From the NCBI RefSeq assembly GCF_041397485.1, contig NZ_JAWKWO010000004.1:124001-188000 (forward strand): DNA of 64,000 nucleotides, read 5' to 3'. Under the pieces are notes generated by a model. The model was not told where the DNA came from. It did no database searches and saw only the letters and a list, made by a program, of their open reading frames with translations. This DNA is from Zhengella sp020637775 (lineage in GTDB: Bacteria > Pseudomonadota > Alphaproteobacteria > Rhizobiales > Rhizobiaceae). The stretch's first letter is position 1, and every line of letters starts with the position of its first letter. Shown here one piece after another: positions 23,837 through 31,499 of the stretch. The position numbers were made by a program, and so were the translations under genes.

Positions 23837-25372
23837 ATGACCGACCACAACGATGAGGCCATGGCCTCGCTTCCGCCCGTCTGGCTCCTCGTCCTTGTGC
23901 AGGCGGTCGTTTCGGCGGCAAGCCTCGTGGTGGAGATCGTTGCCGGCCGCATGCTGGCGCCCTGGCTCGGCATGTCCCTCTATACATGGACGTCGATCAT
24001 CGCCGTCGTCCTCGCCGGTTTCTCCGTCGGCCACTGGGTCGGCGGCATATTCGCCGGATGGCGAATGCGCAGCGCCCTGGCGGCAACGGCATGGGCGTTG
24101 GCAGGGGCAGCGCTTACCAGCGGCATTGCCGTCTTCCTGTTGCGTTGGCTGGCTGCGCCGGCAATTGCGGCGCTGGACAATCCGCTGGCCGCCATCATCG
24201 TGCTGACCATGCTGGCTTTCTTCCTGCCCTCCTTCTTCGCCGGAATTCCGGCCCCTGTCCTCACACAGGTCGCGGTGAAAGCAGCGCCGGCTCGCTCCGG
24301 CCGGGCATTGGGCGCCATGTTCGCTGCCGGCGCCTTCGGCGCGATTGGCGGAACCCTGGCCGCGGGCTTCATCTTCATTTCATGGCTGGGCACGACAGCG
24401 ACACTGGCCATCATTGCCTGTCTCTATTCCGTCCTGGCTGCGATCCTGTTTCTGCACGCAGGCCGCATGGCGGCGCACAGCGGCGCGATGACCGCCCTCG
24501 TGCTCGTCATCTGCGTGCTCCCCACAACCGGCTCGCTCGCCCTGCCGGACCCATGCCTCAGCGAAAGCCGCTATTTCTGCATTCGCGTCGAGGACGTGTC
24601 CGCCGACACCGGCGAGCCGACCCGGCTGATGGTGCTGGATCACCTCGCCCATGGCGTCTCCGTCCGCGATACCCCGGCGCGCATGGTCACGCCCCATGCC
24701 GCGCTGCTGGATGCGCTGCCGCGTGCCCGTTTCGAGGGCAAGCCCTTCTCGGCCTTCTTCATTGGCGGCGGTTCCTTCACCATTCCCCGTGCCTGGGCCG
24801 CCAGCGGCATTTCCGCTGACATGACGATCGCGGAAATCGATCCGGAAGTCACACGCATCGCCACCGAGCATTTCTGGTTCGATCCCGCCACCGCCCGCGT
24901 GCTGGACATGGATGCGCGTCTGGCGCTGAACGCCGCCAACCGCACATTCGACGTGATTGTCGGCGACGCGTTCACCGACATCGCGGTGCCCGCACATCTG
25001 GTGACGCGCGAATTCTTTGCGCTCGTCCGCGAGCGGCTGTCGGAAGATGGCATCTACGTGATGAATGTCGTGGATCATCTCGACCGCATGCGCGCACTCG
25101 CCGCCATGGCGCGCACGTTGAAATCGGTCTTTCCGGTGGTCGAGGTCTGGGCCGAAGCCACCCGTCCGGAACCGGGCGCCCGCGTCACATTCATCCTGCT
25201 GGCTGGCAAGAGCGAAACACCGGCGGCGCGCGTCACGGGCGCCCCGCCCGACTCCATGCAATTTGGCCGGCTTTCGGCCCGCGTCGTCGAGGCGCTCATC
25301 GAACGAACCGGCGTGCCGGTGATGACTGACGATCTGGCACCCATCGACCGGCTCATGGGCCGGCTGGATTGA
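23837..25372 (+). CDS. Membrane-anchored spermidine-synthase-like protein
   Basis: About 511 residues. The N-terminal half has six or more hydrophobic helices resembling a fused MFS-like transporter domain (SLVVEIVAGRMLAPWLGMSL, LAFFLPSFFAGIPAPVLTQV). The C-terminal half is a class I methyltransferase-fold domain of the spermine/spermidine synthase family: FFIGGGSFTIPRAWA, MTIAEIDPEVTRIA and DVIVGDAFTDIAVP. Whether it makes polyamines is unknown. The start is uncertain: ATG 23837 has GAAGGA directly before it, and ATG 23861 is an alternative; the frame further upstream overlaps the divergent CDF gene. Confidence 0.8.
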   Translation: MTDHNDEAMASLPPVWLLVLVQAVVSAASLVVEIVAGRMLAPWLGMSLYTWTSIIAVVLAGFSVGHWVGGIFAGWRMRSALAATAWALAGAALTSGIAVFLLRWLAAPAIAALDNPLAAIIVLTMLAFFLPSFFAGIPAPVLTQVAVKAAPARSGRALGAMFAAGAFGAIGGTLAAGFIFISWLGTTATLAIIACLYSVLAAILFLHAGRMAAHSGAMTALVLVICVLPTTGSLALPDPCLSESRYFCIRVEDVSADTGEPTRLMVLDHLAHGVSVRDTPARMVTPHAALLDALPRARFEGKPFSAFFIGGGSFTIPRAWAASGISADMTIAEIDPEVTRIATEHFWFDPATARVLDMDARLALNAANRTFDVIVGDAFTDIAVPAHLVTREFFALVRERLSEDGIYVMNVVDHLDRMRALAAMARTLKSVFPVVEVWAEATRPEPGARVTFILLAGKSETPAARVTGAPPDSMQFGRLSARVVEALIERTGVPVMTDDLAPIDRLMGRLD

Positions 25373-25401
25373 AGCCCGTAGCGCAGGTCCGCCCGCCCTG
25401 C

Positions 25402-25731
25402 CTATTCCGGCTGGATCGACGACAGGTAGGCGATGATGTCTGTGATCTGCTGCGGCGTGGCCTCGAATTCGGGCATGTCCTCATGGCCGGTCACGATACC
25501 CTCGGCAAAGGCCTCTTCCAGCGCGTCGACCGGATAGCGTTCCGACAATTCGCGAAATGGCGGCGCGGCCGGATGTTTGCTGGCATCCGACGCACCCACG
25601 CCATGGCATTGCGCGCAATTGGTTTCCACAAGCGCCTTGCCGTGCTCCACATCCGCTTCCTGCGCCATGGCGGCAATCGTGCCCGGCGCCAGGATCACGA
25701 GCGCGGCGAAAGTTGCGATCACACCTCTCAT
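25402..25731 (-). CDS. Small secreted class I cytochrome c
   Basis: A 109-residue protein with a signal peptide (MRGVIATFAALVILAPGTIAA then AMAQEA) and one heme c site NCAQCHGVG. The distal Met ligand is likely in HEDMPEF. It would act in the periplasm as an electron carrier. Its ATG overlaps the trpE(G) stop by four bases (ATGA), so it is translated from the same message as anthranilate synthase, an unexpected pairing. Confidence 0.85.
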   Translation of the reverse strand: MRGVIATFAALVILAPGTIAAMAQEADVEHGKALVETNCAQCHGVGASDASKHPAAPPFRELSERYPVDALEEAFAEGIVTGHEDMPEFEATPQQITDIIAYLSSIQPE

Positions 25732-27917
25732 GCTGCCCTCTCCTTCGCGCGGCGCGGCAGATGGGCCACCACATTCTCGATCATCCGCATGCCGGCATCG
25801 CCGCCAAGCGTCATGATCGATTCAGGATGGAACTGGACTGCCGCCACCGGCTCCCGTTCATGTTCGATCGCCATCACGATACCGTCATCGGTTTCCGCCG
25901 TCACGGCAAATTCGCGCGGCAAACGCACCGGATCGGCAAAGATCGAATGGTAGCGTCCGACCGTGACCTCGCGCGGCAGGCCCGAAAAGATCACACCCTG
26001 CGTGGAGACGCGGATGCGCGACGGCTTGCCGTGCATCGGCACATGCAACTGCCGGAGTTCCCCGCCATAGGCTTCCGCCAGCGCTTGCAGGCCGAGACAA
26101 ACGCCAAACATGGGCAGGTTTCGCGCGCGTGCCTTGTCGATCGTCGCCTTGCAGTCGAAATCAGACGGCGAGCCGGGTCCGGGCGACAGCACGACGAGAT
26201 CGGGATTGACCCGCTCGAACACCGCCTCGGCGACAGGCGAGCGCACCGTCGTCACGCTCGCGCCGGTCTGGCGGAAGTAATTGGCCAGCGTGTGGACGAA
26301 ACTGTCCTCGTGGTCGACGAGCAGGATCTTCACACCCTCGCCCACCCGCGCCGTCTGGCGTTGTTCGGCAGCCGCATTGCCGGTGCCCGCCTCGCGGATT
26401 GCCGCCAGCATGGCGGAAGCCTTCAGCTCGGTCTCCGCCTCTTCCTCTTCGGGCACCGAATCGTAGAGCAGCGTGGCGCCGGCGCGCACCTGCGCCACCC
26501 CGTCGAGAATGCGGATCGTGCGCAATGTCAGTCCGGTATTGAGATCGCCATTGAAATGGACCATGCCCACCGCGCCGCCATACCAGGCGCGGGGGCTCTT
26601 CTCATGGTTCTCGATGAAGCGCATGGCCCACAGCTTCGGCGCGCCGGTCACCGTCACCGCCCATGCATGCGACAGGAACCCGTCGAAGGCATCCATGTCC
26701 TCGCGCAGCCGGCCCTCGATATGGTCGACCGTGTGGATGAGCCGCGAATACATCTCGATCTGCCGCCGCCCGATGACCCGCACGGAACCGGGCTCGCACA
26801 CCCGGCTCTTGTCGTTGCGGTCCACGTCGGAGCACATCGTCAGTTCTGCCTCGTCCTTCTTGGAATTGAGCAGCTTGAGGATCTGCTCACTGTCGGCAAT
26901 GGCGTCCTCGCCGCGCCGGATCGTGCCCGAGATCGGGCAGGTTTCGATGCGCCGGCCGCTGACCCGCACGAACATCTCGGGCGAAGCGCCGATCAGGTAT
27001 TCGCGCTGGCCCAGATTGATGAAGAAGGAATAGGGCGACGGGTTGATGGCCTTCAGGCGGCGGGCGATTTCCGAAGGCTGGCTCTCGCAGCGTTCATAGA
27101 ACATCTGGCCGGGCACCACCTCGAACAGGTCGCCGCGCTTGAAGCTCTCCTTGGCTTTCTCCACAAGGCGCGAATATTCGCCGGGTTCGTGGTCCGCACG
27201 CGGCGGCACCGTGTCGCTGCGCTGGAACGGCTCGGCCTGCGAATCGCGCGCGATGCCGGCCGTGTCGAACCCCGCGCCCGTGAACTCATAGCGGTCTTTC
27301 CACGCTTCCGCCGAGTAGTGGTCGACCACGAGGATTTCGTCGGGCAGGTAAAGCACGAGATCGCGCTGGCTGTCCGGCCGCTCCAGCTTGAACGCCACCG
27401 GATCGAACTGGAAGCACAGATCGTAACCGAACGCGCCGTAGAGCCCCAGATTGGGATCGTCGTGGCTCTTGAACAGCGCCACGATGGCCCGCAGCACGGT
27501 AAAGACCGAAGGCACACGCGACCGCTCTTCCTCGGTGAACACCCGGTCCGGCTCCGCCACCTGAAGGGTCGCCAGGCGCTGCGTCACGGGCCCCATGGCA
27601 ACGTCGTCGAGCCCGGACAGGCAAGCCACGATGGCCGGCAGCATCGCTTCGCCGCGGCGGTTGAGCGCCTCGATTTCCATGGCCCGCCCGCGCGCCGAGA
27701 CCACCAGCGGCGGATCGATGATGGCCGTGTCCCAGCGCGTGTAGCGGCCCGGGTATTCGTAGTTGGAGGAAAACAACGCCCCGCGCCGGCTGTCGAGAGC
27801 CTCGACATAGGCCTCGATGGCGCCTTCATAGGGCGTGGAATGGCGCGTGCGGGTGATCGTGATGCCGCCTTCGGTGATGAAGGCCTCAGAGCCGCCGGGC
27901 AATTTGGTGGGGGTCAT
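25728..27917 (-). CDS. trpE(G): Anthranilate synthase, fused TrpE-TrpG
   Basis: A 729-residue fusion of both subunits, typical of Rhizobiales. The chorismate-binding part occupies about 1-510: SPYSFFINLGQREYLIGASP, CPISGTIRRGED and LTMCSDVDRNDKSRVCEPGS. The glutamine amidotransferase part covers about 525-720: LLVDHEDSFVHTLANYF, nucleophile FGVCLGLQALAE and FHPESIMTLGG. It converts chorismate and glutamine to anthranilate for tryptophan synthesis. A Trp leader peptide and terminator upstream indicate attenuation control. Confidence 0.96.
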   Translation of the reverse strand: MTPTKLPGGSEAFITEGGITITRTRHSTPYEGAIEAYVEALDSRRGALFSSNYEYPGRYTRWDTAIIDPPLVVSARGRAMEIEALNRRGEAMLPAIVACLSGLDDVAMGPVTQRLATLQVAEPDRVFTEEERSRVPSVFTVLRAIVALFKSHDDPNLGLYGAFGYDLCFQFDPVAFKLERPDSQRDLVLYLPDEILVVDHYSAEAWKDRYEFTGAGFDTAGIARDSQAEPFQRSDTVPPRADHEPGEYSRLVEKAKESFKRGDLFEVVPGQMFYERCESQPSEIARRLKAINPSPYSFFINLGQREYLIGASPEMFVRVSGRRIETCPISGTIRRGEDAIADSEQILKLLNSKKDEAELTMCSDVDRNDKSRVCEPGSVRVIGRRQIEMYSRLIHTVDHIEGRLREDMDAFDGFLSHAWAVTVTGAPKLWAMRFIENHEKSPRAWYGGAVGMVHFNGDLNTGLTLRTIRILDGVAQVRAGATLLYDSVPEEEEAETELKASAMLAAIREAGTGNAAAEQRQTARVGEGVKILLVDHEDSFVHTLANYFRQTGASVTTVRSPVAEAVFERVNPDLVVLSPGPGSPSDFDCKATIDKARARNLPMFGVCLGLQALAEAYGGELRQLHVPMHGKPSRIRVSTQGVIFSGLPREVTVGRYHSIFADPVRLPREFAVTAETDDGIVMAIEHEREPVAAVQFHPESIMTLGGDAGMRMIENVVAHLPRRAKERAA

Positions 27918-27973
27918 TCTCGTCTCACTCCGTTGTCCCGCCGGACGGAGATCCGGGAGACCTCGCGCATATG

Positions 27974-28005
27974 AAAAAGGCCGCCCGGAGGGTTCCGTCG
28001 CGGCC
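27974..28005 (-). terminator. trp attenuator terminator
   Basis: On the minus strand GGCCGC (28000-28005) pairs with GCGGCC (27979-27984) and is followed by TTTTT. A competing segment GCGGCC at 28037-28042, right after the leader stop codon, can pair with the same GGCCGC arm and form an antiterminator. Confidence 0.8.
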
Positions 28006-28043
28006 GTTGTTCCTATGACACACGCATGCGCGTGCGGGCCGCC

Positions 28044-28091
28044 TCAGCAGCCGCGCCACCAACCTTTGCAAAGAGCGATGCCCGTGTTCAT
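28044..28091 (-). CDS. trpL: Tryptophan leader peptide (15 aa)
   Basis: The ATG at 28091 opens a 15-codon ORF, MNTGIALCKGWWRGC, with tandem Trp codons, ending in TGA at 28044. It precedes a terminator hairpin and trpE(G) on the same strand. Stalling at the TGG codons would favour the antiterminator. The S. meliloti counterpart peTrpL and its attenuator RNA also act in trans; whether this one does is unknown. Confidence 0.88.
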   Translation of the reverse strand: MNTGIALCKGWWRGC

Positions 28092-28099
28092 GGGAAATG

Positions 28100-28128
28100 T
28101 CATTAGATTGTTTTTCGCATGGATGCAA
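28100..28128 (-). promoter_or_regulatory. Promoter of trpL-trpE(G)
   Basis: A -35 TTGCAT (28128-28123), a 17-base spacer and a -10 TAATGA (28105-28100) point toward trpL. The leader ATG lies 8 bases past the -10, so the transcript should start at or within a base or two of the ATG, a leaderless arrangement as known for S. meliloti trpL. Confidence 0.65.
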
Positions 28129-28202
28129 CGCCCGCGTTTGAGGGAACTTGAGCATCCCGTGGCGAAGCTCTAGGAAGAGGCGATCCCGCTCAGGAGCCGC
28201 CC

Positions 28203-29699
28203 ATGCGCCCGCCACGCACTGCCCCGAACAATCCCAAGGCGATGAAGGCCCTGCGCCAGCAGGACATGCTGCGCCGCGCCCATCAGCTTAACCTGACGGG
28301 CCGCGCCTTCGAGGCGGAGCGCATCGCCCGCCAGGTGCTGGACGAAACACCGTCCAATGCCGAGGCCCTGTTCCTGATGGGCCTGCTGCACTTCAATGCC
28401 CGCCTGCATGAGGAGGCCCGCGGCTTTCTGGAAAAGGCGTTGCGCAAGGCGCCTTCCGACGCCCGCGCCCATGCCAAGCTGGCCGAGACGCTGGTGATCC
28501 TGGGGCTGGGCGACAAGGCCTTGCAACACCTGGCCAAGGCCGTGCGCCTTCAGCCCGGCTTCACGCCCTTCATCGCCCAATATGCCAATCTACTGGCCGA
28601 CAATGGCCGTCGCGACGAGGCGCTGGACCTGCTTGCAAAGGCCCGCCGGAAGGCGCCGGACGATCCCGCGCTGCTGGTCGCCTTCGGCCATGTTCACCGC
28701 TTCACCGGTTCCGAGCCTGAAATCGCGGCGCTGGAAAGGCTGGCCGCAAAGCCCGGTCTCGATCCGCAGACGCGCTTTCGCGCGGGCGCTGCCCTGTCGC
28801 GCGCCCTGGACCAGGCCGGGCGCCATGAAGCCGCACTGGCCGCGATGGTGGAGGCCCGCGCCCGGATCCCGCCCTTCGATCTGGCGAATTTCCAGGCGCA
28901 GGTTGCGGCACGCAAGGCCTTTTTCACGCCATCGTTCATTGCAGCGAAGGCCAGGCTGGGATCGCAGAGCCAGAGGCCGGTTTTCATCGTCGGCATGCCA
29001 CGTTCGGGCACCAGTCTCGTCGAACAGGTCATCGCCAGCCATCCGCTGGCCTTCGGCGCCGGCGAGTTGCCGGATATGGGCCTGCTGATCAATGACATCG
29101 TGCCGCAGGCCGGCACCTTCGAGGCCCAGATGGACGTGCTGCGCCACCTCGATGCCCCGACGGCCGAAGCCATGGCCACGCGCTATCTGGGGCACTTGCA
29201 GGCGATGGACGGCAAGGCGGCCCGCGTCACCGACAAGATGCCGCAGAATTTCCTGGAACTCGGCCTCATCGCCATCCTGTTTCCCCAGGCAGCCATCATC
29301 CACTGCCGCCGTGACGCCGCTGACACCTGCACCTCCTGCTTCCTGTCCGGCCTGTCGATGCACCATGGCTACACCCGCGATCTCGCCACGCTCGGTGCAT
29401 ATTGGCGAGGCTATGCCGCCATCATGGATCATTTCACCCATGTCCTTGGCGACCGCATCCTGCATGTCGACTACGAGACGCTGGTCACCGAACCGGAACC
29501 GGGCGCCCGTGCCATCGTCGCCCATTGCGGCCTCGAATGGGACAATGCTTGTCTGGAATTTTGGAAAACGGAACGCAGGGTCTCCACGCTGTCGCGCGAA
29601 CAGGTACGCCAGCCGGTCTACACCACCTCGCTGGGTCGCTGGCGGCGCTACGGGCCGGGCCTGCAACCTCTGCTCGACGCCATTGCCGCCGACGCATAG
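28203..29699 (+). CDS. TPR-repeat protein with C-terminal sulfotransferase domain
   Basis: A 498-residue protein. The first ~250 residues form tetratricopeptide repeats (ALFLMGLLHFNARLHEEARG, AHAKLAETLVILGLGDKALQ). From about 258 a PAPS-dependent sulfotransferase domain follows: VFIVGMPRSGTSLVEQVIAS binds the 5'-phosphosulfate, and KMPQNFLELGLIAILFPQA and RRDAADTCTSCF contribute to the 3'-phosphate site. Such proteins sulfate polysaccharides or peptides; the acceptor is unknown. AGGAG lies 6 bases before the ATG. No signal peptide. Confidence 0.85.
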   Translation: MRPPRTAPNNPKAMKALRQQDMLRRAHQLNLTGRAFEAERIARQVLDETPSNAEALFLMGLLHFNARLHEEARGFLEKALRKAPSDARAHAKLAETLVILGLGDKALQHLAKAVRLQPGFTPFIAQYANLLADNGRRDEALDLLAKARRKAPDDPALLVAFGHVHRFTGSEPEIAALERLAAKPGLDPQTRFRAGAALSRALDQAGRHEAALAAMVEARARIPPFDLANFQAQVAARKAFFTPSFIAAKARLGSQSQRPVFIVGMPRSGTSLVEQVIASHPLAFGAGELPDMGLLINDIVPQAGTFEAQMDVLRHLDAPTAEAMATRYLGHLQAMDGKAARVTDKMPQNFLELGLIAILFPQAAIIHCRRDAADTCTSCFLSGLSMHHGYTRDLATLGAYWRGYAAIMDHFTHVLGDRILHVDYETLVTEPEPGARAIVAHCGLEWDNACLEFWKTERRVSTLSREQVRQPVYTTSLGRWRRYGPGLQPLLDAIAADA

Positions 29700-29782
29700 C
29701 ACCCTGACCGGCAGGCGGCACCGCTGACGAGGATTGCCGCCCGCCTGCGCCACGGCCTTCCCGAAGAATTGTCTGCCTATGG

Positions 29783-29907
29783 AAAAAGGAAGCCCGGACC
29801 GGGCGGATGGTCCGGGCTTCCAGTCCCGCCATGAGCGGGCCACAGGAGGACCGGGGTAAGCAGGGGAAACCCGGAACCTGTGAAGGGTGACGCTGTTTGG
29901 TTGCGTC
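29783..29907 (-). ncRNA. Candidate trans-acting small RNA
   Basis: The gap between the sulfotransferase gene and the DUF2254 gene holds a sigma-70-like promoter and, about 90 bases further, a strong terminator, both on the minus strand, with no ORF between. The predicted RNA of about 120-125 nt contains GGTTTCCCCTGCTTACCCC and GGTCCTCCTGTGG, an upstream stem CCGGG/CCCGG, a stem CCCGC/GCGGG and the terminator. Single-stranded UUUCCC and CCUCCU stretches resemble ribosome-site-binding regions of rhizobial sRNAs (for example the alpha-r8/MmgR type); family assignment is tentative. Confidence 0.6.
29788..29821 (-). terminator. Strong rho-independent terminator
   Basis: A 13-bp perfect stem, GGAAGCCCGGACC with GGTCCGGGCTTCC, and an 8-base loop; on the minus strand it is followed by TTTTT (29787-29783). 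It would end the candidate small RNA and any read-through from the DUF2254 gene. Confidence 0.88.
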
Positions 29908-29914
29908 TTGTTGT

Positions 29915-29942
29915 TTTATATACCATGGATTGTGTTTGTAAA
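29915..29942 (-). promoter_or_regulatory. Sigma-70-like promoter of the candidate small RNA
   Basis: TTTACA (29942-29937), 16 bases, TATAAA (29920-29915) on the minus strand, in an AT-rich island inside high-GC DNA. It lies downstream of the DUF2254 gene and drives no ORF, which is why a non-coding transcript is inferred. Start expected near 29907. Confidence 0.65.
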
Positions 29943-30018
29943 GGGGTTGTGCGGAGTCATCTCGCCACATGGTTGCAGTCACGTGCCCGGCCGGATCGCC
30001 GCTGCCCAAACCTGCCTG

Positions 30019-31296
30019 CTACACCGCCATCAGCCGCTCCAGGTGTTTTGCCCGTTCCTGCACAGCGGCAAGTTGATAATGGCCTTCCATTGCCCGTTCG
30101 CACCGGTCCAGGGCGATTTTCGCATGGCGGCGCACCGCTTCCACATAGCGCGGGTCGCTGTGCTTCCGGCCGATGGCGAACAAGGCCTCCAGCGCGCGGA
30201 AGATGTGGATCTGCACTTCCGCGATACTGGCGCCATCGCGTCCGACCGGCAGGAAGAAGTCGTCGAACAGTTCGTCCAGCCGGATGGGCGGCACATGCAC
30301 GCGGTTGAACAGCACGTCCTTGCCGTGGTTGTTGCGTCCCCAGATGGACAGGATGTTGACCACCCGCCCGATGATCTGGATTGCCGTACCGGGATCGTTG
30401 ATGCCCGGCGACAAGGCCCGGGACGCGATCTCGCCCATGGCGATGAGGCCGAGTCGCGGGTCCTGCGAGAAGGAGCGGTCATGGCCCATGGTGATGGCAT
30501 TGCGCACGGCCTTGTCGATCCGCTCGTCCGGCGGGCCCGAGACACGGGCCAGCGGCTGGCCGGTATGGACATAGCTGCCCGGCAGCACCAGCAGGTAGAC
30601 ACGCCGTTCCTTGCCCGCCGTTTCCTGCAGGGCCTCCATGTCGATATGAAGCACATGGGCGATGCGGTCGGTCTCCACCGGCCAGGCGTCGCCCGGAATG
30701 CCGGTCTGCGGATCGGCAAGACCGATACCGCCGAGATAGGGCCGCTCCCGGCGCATGGACATGGCATCGTTCGCTGCCTTTTCCACCCGCCGGATCACCT
30801 CGTCGAGCCGCCCGAAGGAAAGCAGGAAGTCGATCCAGCGCAACAGCGTCATCACCAGCAGCACAACGACGAGAATGGTGACCAGGAACAGCACCACGCG
30901 GCCCGATTCGCCGTAAATGCCCGTTTTCAGCAGGATCAGCCCTGCAAGGCTGAAGATGAAGGCGCCGACGAAAGTGGACAGCATGTTCTGCACCGCCGTG
31001 TCGTCCTGCAGCAGGGCCGTGGCCCGTGGCGTCGCTGTGGTGGCGGCGGTGGCAAATGCCTGCACCACGGTGGAGAGCGAAAAGGTCGTCACCGCCAGCA
31101 TCGAGGAAGCGATGATGGTCAGGATGCTGCCAACAGCATCCGCGCCAAGCGTCAGGACGAGGTTTTCCGGAATATAATCCTTGAGCAGGATGGCCAGCAC
31201 GGCGCTGGCAACGGAAAGCGCCGAAATGACGCCGGCGCGAAGGAAGAGACGGCGGCTCATCTGGCGCAGAATCCACTGCCAGCGGGTCATGATCAT
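30019..31296 (-). CDS. DUF2254 family membrane protein
   Basis: A 425-residue protein of the DUF2254 family. Four hydrophobic helices lie in the first 160 residues (AGVISALSVASAVLAILLKD, GSILTIIASSMLAVTTFSLS, VGAFIFSLAGLILLKTGIYG, VVLFLVTILVVVLLVMTLL). A long cytoplasmic domain follows with the family hallmark ALSPGINDPGTAIQIIGRV. The conserved motif AFATAATTATPRAT between helices 2 and 3 is also typical. Function unknown. The 200 bases upstream contain the fhs terminator. Confidence 0.85.
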   Translation of the reverse strand: MIMTRWQWILRQMSRRLFLRAGVISALSVASAVLAILLKDYIPENLVLTLGADAVGSILTIIASSMLAVTTFSLSTVVQAFATAATTATPRATALLQDDTAVQNMLSTFVGAFIFSLAGLILLKTGIYGESGRVVLFLVTILVVVLLVMTLLRWIDFLLSFGRLDEVIRRVEKAANDAMSMRRERPYLGGIGLADPQTGIPGDAWPVETDRIAHVLHIDMEALQETAGKERRVYLLVLPGSYVHTGQPLARVSGPPDERIDKAVRNAITMGHDRSFSQDPRLGLIAMGEIASRALSPGINDPGTAIQIIGRVVNILSIWGRNNHGKDVLFNRVHVPPIRLDELFDDFFLPVGRDGASIAEVQIHIFRALEALFAIGRKHSDPRYVEAVRRHAKIALDRCERAMEGHYQLAAVQERAKHLERLMAV

Positions 31297-31406
31297 GCGC
31301 CTTCCCTCTCCCTTGCTTCAGGTATTCCTGATCAAGGAGGATGGGACCGCAAGGGCCCCAAGGCAAGGTGCAGCCGCGCCGATAGCCCTGCTGCGGGAAA
31401 GGAAAG

Positions 31407-31431
31407 GCCCGCCGCGGCAGGCGCGGCGGGC
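31407..31431 (-). terminator. Terminator downstream of fhs
   Basis: A 10-bp perfect stem GCCCGCCGCG / CGCGGCGGGC with a 5-base loop, followed on the minus strand by CTTTCCTTTCC. Just beside it, two copies of GACGAACGCGCCC (31433-31445 and 31469-31481 approximately) form a short direct repeat. Confidence 0.7.
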
Positions 31432-31499
31432 TCGACGAACGCGCCCAACAAGGAAGGCGCAGCGGGCGCGACGAACGCGCCCGAACGGACGGCGGCGTA

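Noticed and set aside
31433..31481. Direct repeat GACGAACGCGCCC in the gap after fhs as a regulatory array
   Set aside because: Only two copies within a GC-rich terminator neighbourhood; too little to support a function.
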